From: Symsagittifera roscoffensis
Taxonomy: Eukaryota > Xenacoelomorpha > Acoela > Convolutidae
DNA length: 45,833 bases
Reading direction: 5' to 3'
Assembly (NCBI RefSeq): GCF_963678635.1
Contig: NC_087065.1
Span: forward strand, 3,536,001 to 3,581,833
Every line of letters starts with the position of its first letter. Within the stretch, counting starts at the first letter, position 1. The notes under the pieces were generated by a model that saw only the letters and a list, made by a program, of their open reading frames with translations, made no database searches and was not told the DNA's origin. Position numbers and translations under genes: made by a program. Below are positions 11,601 through 20,600 of the stretch, piece by piece.

Positions 11601-14600
11601 GTTTCTTACATTACAGTTCCATACAATTCCATACGTACAGAAAATTGAATGAAATCTCTATGATAAGCGTTTTTCCATATACAAAACAGTTGTTTTTTTT
11701 TAAATCGTTTTCTCCAAAACTTTGGGGGACCGAACGCAAAAACAACTACCTTGGTTAGCTCAAAGCACTAAAGGTTGAACTGGTCTTGCATTTATAATGC
11801 ATAGAAAACGACCGGAATCGTCTTGGAGCTGTCTTTTATAAACAATTTAACGAAAAAAACAAACTCTGAAAAAATTTACAACGATGAATATTTTTAAAAC
11901 GCGAATTCTTAATTTATCAGACATTGATCAAGGCGTACATAAGCATGCCATACAAAAAAAGGAGTTTTTTGGAAAAATAATTCAGCGAATAAACAAAAAA
12001 AATCCAACATTAGTGTATCCAGAACCGCGTTATGCACACAAAAAATGAAAGTTTGCATGCAAAAAAAAATTTTTGGAAAAAGTTTCTTTGAATACAAAGT
12101 TTGATTAGCGGTTGGAAAAAAAAAACAAATACTTTTTGGGGCAATTTCAAAATTACTTGCCATCAAAAAAACATAGTCATACAATTTCCATAAATGGAGA
12201 CTGTATGATAAGCATTTTTTTCAAAAAACAAAATAACTCGGTTATTTTTTCATCACCAGAATAATTCATTAGAATCAAACAGCCGCAGAAATTAGTTAAT
12301 ATATTTTTCAACCTTTTTTTGAAATTGTATCAAAATTGTATGACAAGCATTTTTCCATACGTTTGATGTATGGAAATGTATGATAAGCATTTTCGGTGTA
12401 TGGGGGTCCTCTCGGACTGACTGAATGCGGTGGTAATGCCCTCTCAGGGCTGCGTGGGCTTCGTATTTACTTATTTCTGTTCCTTTTTCAGACGTGGAAT
12501 TCCGCTCTACTCTGGGTAAATGCGGTGATAGGGCCCTCTCTGGGTTGCCTCTGTGCCCCTCGTATCTACTTATTTTTGCTTACATTTCAGAAGTTGAACT
12601 CGGTCCTGGTCTGGTCTAACTGAATGCGGCGGTGATGCCCTCTCAGGGCTGCGTGGGCTGTGTATTCACTGATTTCTGTTCTTTTTTCAGAGATTGGATT
12701 CTGCTCTGCTCTGGGTAAATGCGCTGATAGTGCCGTCTCTGGGTTGGTTATGTGGCCTTCGTTTTTAAATGCTTTCGTTTATATTTCAGACGTGGGAATC
12801 TGTTTTGGTCTGGTTGAAAGTGGAGATAGTGTCCTCTCTGGTTTTGCGCGCTTCGTGTTCACTGTTTTGTTACAATTTCAAACGTGGGACTCTTCCCCTT
12901 GTTCCCGCTGAATGCGGTGATGGTGCTGTTTCTGGGCTGTGTGGGCTTCGTTTTCACTTAATTCTGTTCCTCTTCCAGACGTAGGACTTTCTTCTATTCT
13001 GGTTGAAAGCGGAGATATTGTTCAATATTTTGTTCCTAATTCAAACGTGGTTCACTGCCCTAATCTGGCTGTCTGGGCTTCGTGCTTGTTATTTTTTGTT
13101 CCTATTTCAAACCTGGGACTCTGCCCTGTTCGAACCGAATTCGGTGGGAGTACACTTTCCAGGGTGTGCGGGCCTTTTGTTCTCTAATTTCTGTTCTGAT
13201 TTCAGCCTTGGAACTCCCCCCTACTGTGGTTGAACTTAGTGGTAGTGCCCTTTCTGGGCTGTGAATTATTCGTGTCCACCTATTTCTGATCTTATTACAG
13301 ATGTGAGACTCTGGCTTGATCTCACTGAATGCGGCGTAGGTCCCTTTGCTGAGTTGCATTGACGTCGCAAAGTGTGTCTTTTTCCTTGCTCTATAAATGG
13401 CGAATTTCTCCTAGCCCCATTAGGAGCTAATCTCTCAAAATAATTGAATTTTTCTCAATAGCTAAAATAATAAATCTTCATATTATACCTAGTTACGAAT
13501 ATAATCCCTATAAAAAAAATTAACGGTTAAACTTATCAGAGTTTTATACCTAGTAACGAATATTGTCAACCCCTTTTTGCAAATGGGGGGATATAGTTAA
13601 AGATATCCGCTTTGTCCGCCGCTCTTGTTTCTTATTCGGGTTGACCAAAAATGCTAGTCATACAATTTCCATATATGGAAAAATGCTAGTCATACACTTT
13701 TCATGCAATTCCATAAGTACAGAAAATTGCATGAAAGGTCTATGATTAGTGATTTTTCATATATGGAAATTGTATGACTAGCATTTTTCCATTAACCAAA
13801 AATAATGATTTTTTACATTTTAATTTTAGTATACTTGATGAACTGTCCTTCATCATTTTCGTGTTCTCTAATATTTGTTCCTATTTCATTCAGACGTGGG
13901 ACTCTGCCCTGTTCTGGCTGAATGCAGTGGTGGTGCCCCTTCTGGGATGTGTGGGCTTCGTGTTCAACATCTTCGGCATCCTCACCCTCTCCTATATGGG
14001 GATAACCTCCTCCTCCACCATGTACATGCTCATCATCTGCATAGGGGACATCATATCCGGATTTGTGGACTCCATACTCACTGTCGGGTCAGTTGTTGTT
14101 TTTTTAATTCTTATTTCAAAAATCATCAGTCTTCCAATGCTGGGTTTCGATAAATTTTTTAAAATTAAAAAAAATTAAAATTTAAAAATTAGAAATTAAA
14201 AATTATAACTTAAACTAAAAATTAAAAATTTAAATTAATAACTAAAATTTTAAATTAAAAATTGAAAATTAAAAAATATGTTCAGTCGCCACAGTATCCG
14301 GGCTTCAATAGCTTTCTGTATCCTTTCAATAAAAAAGTGTAACAACTTTTTTGTCCAAAATACGTCTGGCATTGGTGTTTTTTTTCTGGTGTTCGAAAAA
14401 ATTATTTTAACAGAATAATGAAAAATGTTTGTTTTCAAAGATGTATTTTTGTTGACAGCATTGGCAACTGGTACACGAACTTGTATGCTCTGAGTCGGTT
14501 CTCTTGTAAGTTCCTGATGTGGATCAACTACGCAACCACATGCTCCACCCAATTCGTCCTCACCCTCTTCACCTTCGACAGACTTCTTGCTGTCACTTAC

Positions 14601-17600
14601 CCCATGAAGTACAGGTCGCTCAAGACCAATCTCAGGTACAGTTTGTGAAAATTAAAAACTTTTGAGAAAACTCAAAAAATGCGAATCCATTGAAGCTGAA
14701 AAGTTTGTTGCAAAATCAAATTAGCTATATTTAATGTTCTTTTGAAATTATGCGCGGATAAGTTTTTGTGAGGCGACAGGATATTCAATTAATTTTCAGC
14801 AAATTGTAATAACTTTTAACAAGTGTTAACAAAATCGGCAATTGCCATAAAACTCTAGAAAAACAGCCGGTTTTTCACCGCCGAAATGAGTTAGAAGAAA
14901 TCAGCAAAAAAAAGAAAATTTTGGAATATCTGGTGTATTTTAACCCTTAAAAAGTAAACCACTTTTGCAAAAAAAAACAATTTTTGAGTAGTGCCAACCG
15001 CAATTCGGGTCATAAAATAGAGGATAGTGAATGGGTCGAAACGAGAAAAGAAAACCATCAGCCTCTAAATTTCTACAACCCCTGACTTTTTCCGCTTCTA
15101 GATACCCTGTGATCTGCAGTGCAGTTGTGGTGACGCTGACTTACCTGTCTCTGATTGGGAACATGTACGCGTTTGACCTGGTGGACGGACAGTGTGCTAA
15201 GCCCACTTACATGAGTGAACTGGGGAAGGAGATCTATTTCCACTACTCTGCTTCTTTCATCTACTGCGGACTCCCTTCCACACTCATCTTCATATTCAAC
15301 TTCACCATCCTCTACCAGATGCGGTTTGATCAGGGGGGGGGGGGGGGCAGTGGGAGGGGTGTTGCGGGGAGGGGGGGATGCGTTTCGCTGGTCATGCACA
15401 ATTAAAATAATTCTATGTTTGACGCAGACTGCATCAGTTTGAGTTTCCAATTTGCAAATGAGAGAAAACAAACTCAATTCTAATTGCGCTAGTAGCCGCA
15501 TTCTAAGCGGCACTCATGCAAGTAGATCGGTCCCCGTTGTGGGTGAGCGGGTTGTGGTCGGTGCTATTATTCAGGGATTCAATCCCCTCACCAACCACAG
15601 CAAGGGGTCCGTCCTTCTTCGGTACTATCTTACGACATCCTATTTCACTAGTTTACGCAAAGCGTCGAAAATGAGAAGGCGCGGAAGGAGCTCCAACTTT
15701 TTTGACATCTTTTGAGAAATAATTTTTTTTTGCCAACAGATGTTCACAATTTGTCAGCAGTAACTGAGACTCTCGAAAAAGCTACTTGTTCTTGACTTCA
15801 ATTTTTCTTGAATTTTGCAGAAACCCGGGGGATCTGGTAATCTTTAAACACGGAAAAAATCTAAAATAAATTGAGATTTGAAACTTCGAGGCAGCAAAAA
15901 TTAAGTTACCGTAGTAGCCAGCTTTAATTATATTGCTTTAAATTTCAGTTTTTGTTCCGACTTTTGAAGAAAATTTTGTCTCGGTTTTTTTTAAGACAAA
16001 ATTTGACTTTTTAACTAGTTTTTTGACGGATTTTTTTATATCATCTTAAGATTTTGCTGTTTTGAAATCAAGTTTAAAATGACATTCCACCTGTGATTTT
16101 TTTTCGCTAAGTTATGAGGGTTTAAAGAATGTCAGTTTAACCAATTTGAGATAAATAACGCGCAATAACTTTTGTCGTGCGCTTAACGCATAAGCGGAGA
16201 TTAGCTCCAATTTAAAGCAAATTGTGTTATGTATTTTTTTTATATGCTTAACTTATCACTTTGTACTTAACACAGCGTGAGGGGCGTTGGTTTCCGAAAA
16301 AAATCTTCACATTTTCTCAATTTTTTCCGAAAATTTTTTTTTAAAGCAAACACTATTCCATAGAGCTTAAAAAGCAGTTGAAACAGTCAGAACTCGTGCA
16401 AATACGAGCAGGTTTTTTGGTTTGACTTTCAAAGAAAGTTAGGAATGTACATGCTTGGGGTGATTTGTTTTTACTCATTTTCGGAAACAATTTTTCTTTC
16501 GCGGGATCGATCCCCGGATCTTCGTGTTCGCAAAGAGTTCGCACTCGCCTCTATACTACACTGGTTTTAAGGTCGCGGTGTAGCGAGTCTAACTAAACTA
16601 TTTTTTTTTAAAACTCTACAAGCCTAACCCGCATGGTTTACGCGCTGCGAAGTGTCCAGCACCCTAATATCGCTCCAAATTGAATTGAGGCAAAACTAAA
16701 TGCTCTGCTTATTATTTCCATACATGATTCAAAATATAATGCTTAAAAATTGATATCATCAGTCTAAAATTGATAGATTGTCAATATTTTTAATAAAAAA
16801 CTATTAGAGACAAGTTGATGGGTAGTCCGAAAATTCAAGGCTTTGACCTGGTACGCGCAGTCTTGTTCTCTATTTTCACAAAAATTATCGAAACAATTCC
16901 GACTATGAAACTGCTCAGCTTTGATTTACTTGTTTTTAACATTCATTTTTTTAGTTAAAAAGTCGAAATTTGTCTGAAGAAAAAAAATCTACCCTGAGCA
17001 CAAATTTTTTGTTACTTTCCTTACGAAAGTCGGAACAAAAACTGAAGAAAAAAAATATTTATTTGAAAAAAAAAACATATAACAAAAAATGAAGAAAAAT
17101 TCAAAACTGCTCACAGATACGAGTAGTCTTCATTTTAAAATTAAAATTTAAATCTCAATTTTTTTTTCAGCCAAAAAAAAAACAAGAACAACACCAGCTG
17201 TGAAACATATCAGCTTTGAATTACTTAAATTTTAATCTCATTGTTTTCTTCTGTTTTTCAGCAAAAATGACAAGAACAAGAAATCTTCGTCCACCAAGTC
17301 GGGAAGGGAGCAGGCTATCACCCGTATCCTTCTGCTGATGTCGTTTGCGTTCCTCCTTTTCACAGCAGGGTGTATGTTCTTTCTCTACACCAGCGTGATC
17401 TACTTGGGACCCCAGCTGGACGGAGGGGACCCATGGGTGGGGCAGATGTATGTGGCCATGGCACAACTGCAGGTAACGCTAATTATTCAGGAGTATGTTC
17501 CCCCCAGACCACTTGAAGTATACTTGAAGTACTTACAGTGGTTGAAAACAAAAGGAAAACTCTTTTACAAACTTCTTTTAAACTCAATTAACATAAGTAT

Positions 17601-20600
17601 CAATTCATTGACAAAACTTAGAAACTATCTTTAAAAATTTTCAGCCTGACTTTTATATGGGACCATTGGTAGTTTTTCGGGACCATACTTTTAAACGAAG
17701 TTTCCAACGGGACGATAGCTCTAAACGAGTTGTTTAACACGACTATATTTCTAAACGAGATTTTTAACGGGACCATTATTCTATCCGAGGTTTATAAGCA
17801 GACCATATTCTAAACGAGATTTTTAACGGGACCATTATTCTATACGAGGTTTATAAGGGGACCATACTTCTAAACGAGATTTTTAACGGGACCATTATTC
17901 TATACGAGGTTTATAAGGGGACCATACTTCTAAACGACATTTTTAACGGGACCATTATTCTATACGAGGTTTATAAGGGGACCATACTTCTAAACGAGAT
18001 TTTTAACGGGACCATTATTCTATACGAGGTTTATAAGGGGACCATACTTCTAAACGAGATTTTTAACGGGACCATTATTCTATACGAGGTTTATAAGGGG
18101 ACCATACTTCTAAACGAGATTTTTAACGGGACCATTGTTCTATACGAGGTTTAGAAGGGGACCATATTCTAAACGAGATTTTTAACGGGACCATTATTCT
18201 ATACAAGGTTTATAAGGGGACCATACTTCTAAACGAGATTTTTAACGGGACCATTAATCTAAAAGAGGTTTATAAGGGGACCATACTTCTAAACGAGATT
18301 TTTAATGGGACCATTTTTCTATACGAGGTTTAAAAGGGGACCATACTTCTAAACGAGATTTTTAACGGGACCATTGTTCTATACGAGGTTTAGAAGGGGA
18401 CCATATTCTAAACGAGACTTTTAACGGGAAAATTTTTCTAAACGAGGTTTATAAGGGGACTATAATTTAAACGAGGTTTTTAACAGGACCATTGTTCTAT
18501 AAGAGGTTTATAAGGGGACCATACTTCTAAACGAGATTTTTAACGGGACCATTTTTCTAAAAGAGGTTAATAAGGGGACCATACATCTACACGAGATTTT
18601 TAACGGGACCATTATTCTATACGAGGTTTAGAAGGGGACCATATTCTAAACGAGATTTTTAACGGGACCATTATTCTATACGAGGTTTATAAGGGGACCA
18701 TACTTCTAAACGAGATTTTTAACGATACCATTTTTCTAAAAGATGTTAATAAGAGGACCATACATCTAAACGAGATTTTTAACGGGACCATTATTCTATA
18801 CGAGGTTTATAAGGGGACTATAATTCTAAACGAGATTTTAAAAGGGACCATTATTCTATACGAGGTTTATAAGGGGACCATACTTCTAAACGAGATTTTT
18901 AACGGGACCATTTTTCTAAAAGAGGTTAATAAGGGGACCATACATCTAAACGAGATTTTTAACGGGACTATTATTCTATACGAGGTTTAGAAGGGGACCA
19001 TATTCTAAACGAGATTTTTAACGGGACCATTATTCTATACGAGGTTTATGAGGGGACCATACTTCTAAACGAGATTTTTAACGGGACCATTAATCTATAA
19101 GAGGTTTATAAGGGGACCATACTTCTAAACGAGATTTTTAACGGGACCATTTTTATATACGAGGTTTATAAGGGGACCATACTTCTAAACGAGATTTTTA
19201 ACGGGACCATTGTTCTATACGAGGTTTAGAAGGGGACCATATTCTAAACGAGATTTTTAACGGGACAATTTTTCTAAACGAGGTTTATAAGGGGACCATA
19301 TTTCTAAACGAGATTTTTAACAGGACCATTGTTCTATACGAGGTTTGTAAGGGGACCATACTTCTAAACGAGATTTTTAACGGGACCATTTTTCTGAACG
19401 AGATTTATAAGGGGACCATACTTCTAAACGAGATTTTTAACGGGACTATTATTCTATACGAGGTTTATAAGGGGACTATAATTCTAAACGAGGTTTTTAA
19501 CAGGACCATTGTTCTATAAGAGGTTTATAAGGGGACCATATTCTAAACGAGATTTTTAACGGGACAATTTTTCTAAACGAGGTTTATAAGGGGACCATAT
19601 TTCTAAACGAGATTTTTAACGGGACCATTATTCTATACGAGGTTTAGAAGGGGACCATATTCTAAACGAGATTTTTAACGGGACCATTAATCTATAAGAG
19701 GTTTATAAGGGGACCATACTTCTAAACGAGATTTTTAACGGGACCATTTTTCTATACGAGGTTTATAAGGGGACCATACTTCTAAACGAGATTTTTAACG
19801 GGACCATTGTTCTATACGAGGTTTAGAAGGGGACCATATTCTAAACGAGATTTTTAACGGGACAATTTTTCTAAACGAGGTTTATAAGGGGACCATATTT
19901 CTAAACGAGATTTTTAACGGGACCATTATTCTATACGAGGTTTAGAAGGGGACCATATTCTAAACGAGATTTTTAACGGGACCATTATTCTATACGAGGT
20001 TTATAAGGGGACCATACTTCTAAACGAGATTTTTAACGATACCATTTTTCTAAAAGATGTTAATAAGAGGACCATACATCTAAACGAGATTTTTAACGGG
20101 ACCATTATTCTATACGAGGTTTATAAGGGGACTATAATTCTAAACGAGATTTTAAAAGGGACCATTATTCTATACGAGGTTTATAAGGGGACCATACTTC
20201 TAAACGAGATTTTTAACGGGACCATTTTTCTAAAAGAGGTTAATAAGGGGACCATACATCTAAACGAGATTTTTAACGGGACTATTATTCTATACGAGGT
20301 TTAGAAGGGGACCATATTCTAAACGAGATTTTTAACGGGACCATTATTCTATACGAGGTTTATGAGGGGACCATACTTCTAAACGAGATTTTTAACGGGA
20401 CCATTAATCTATAAGAGGTTTATAAGGGGACCATACTTCTAAACGAGATTTTTAACGGGACCATTTTTCTATACGAGGTTTATAAGGGGACCATACTTCT
20501 AAACGAGATTTTTAACGGGACCATTGTTCTATACGAGGTTTAGAAGGGGACCATATTCTAAACGAGATTTTTAACGGGACAATTTTTCTAAACGAGGTTT

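Noticed and set aside
12396-13359. Several overlapping ORFs with a repeated FQTWDSA-like theme
   Set aside because: They are chance readings through the tandem pseudo-exon array. They shift frame between units and carry stops.
15073-15513. 146-codon minus-strand ORF
   Set aside because: It is antisense to GPCR exon 4, whose plus-strand reading is supported by splice phase and family features.
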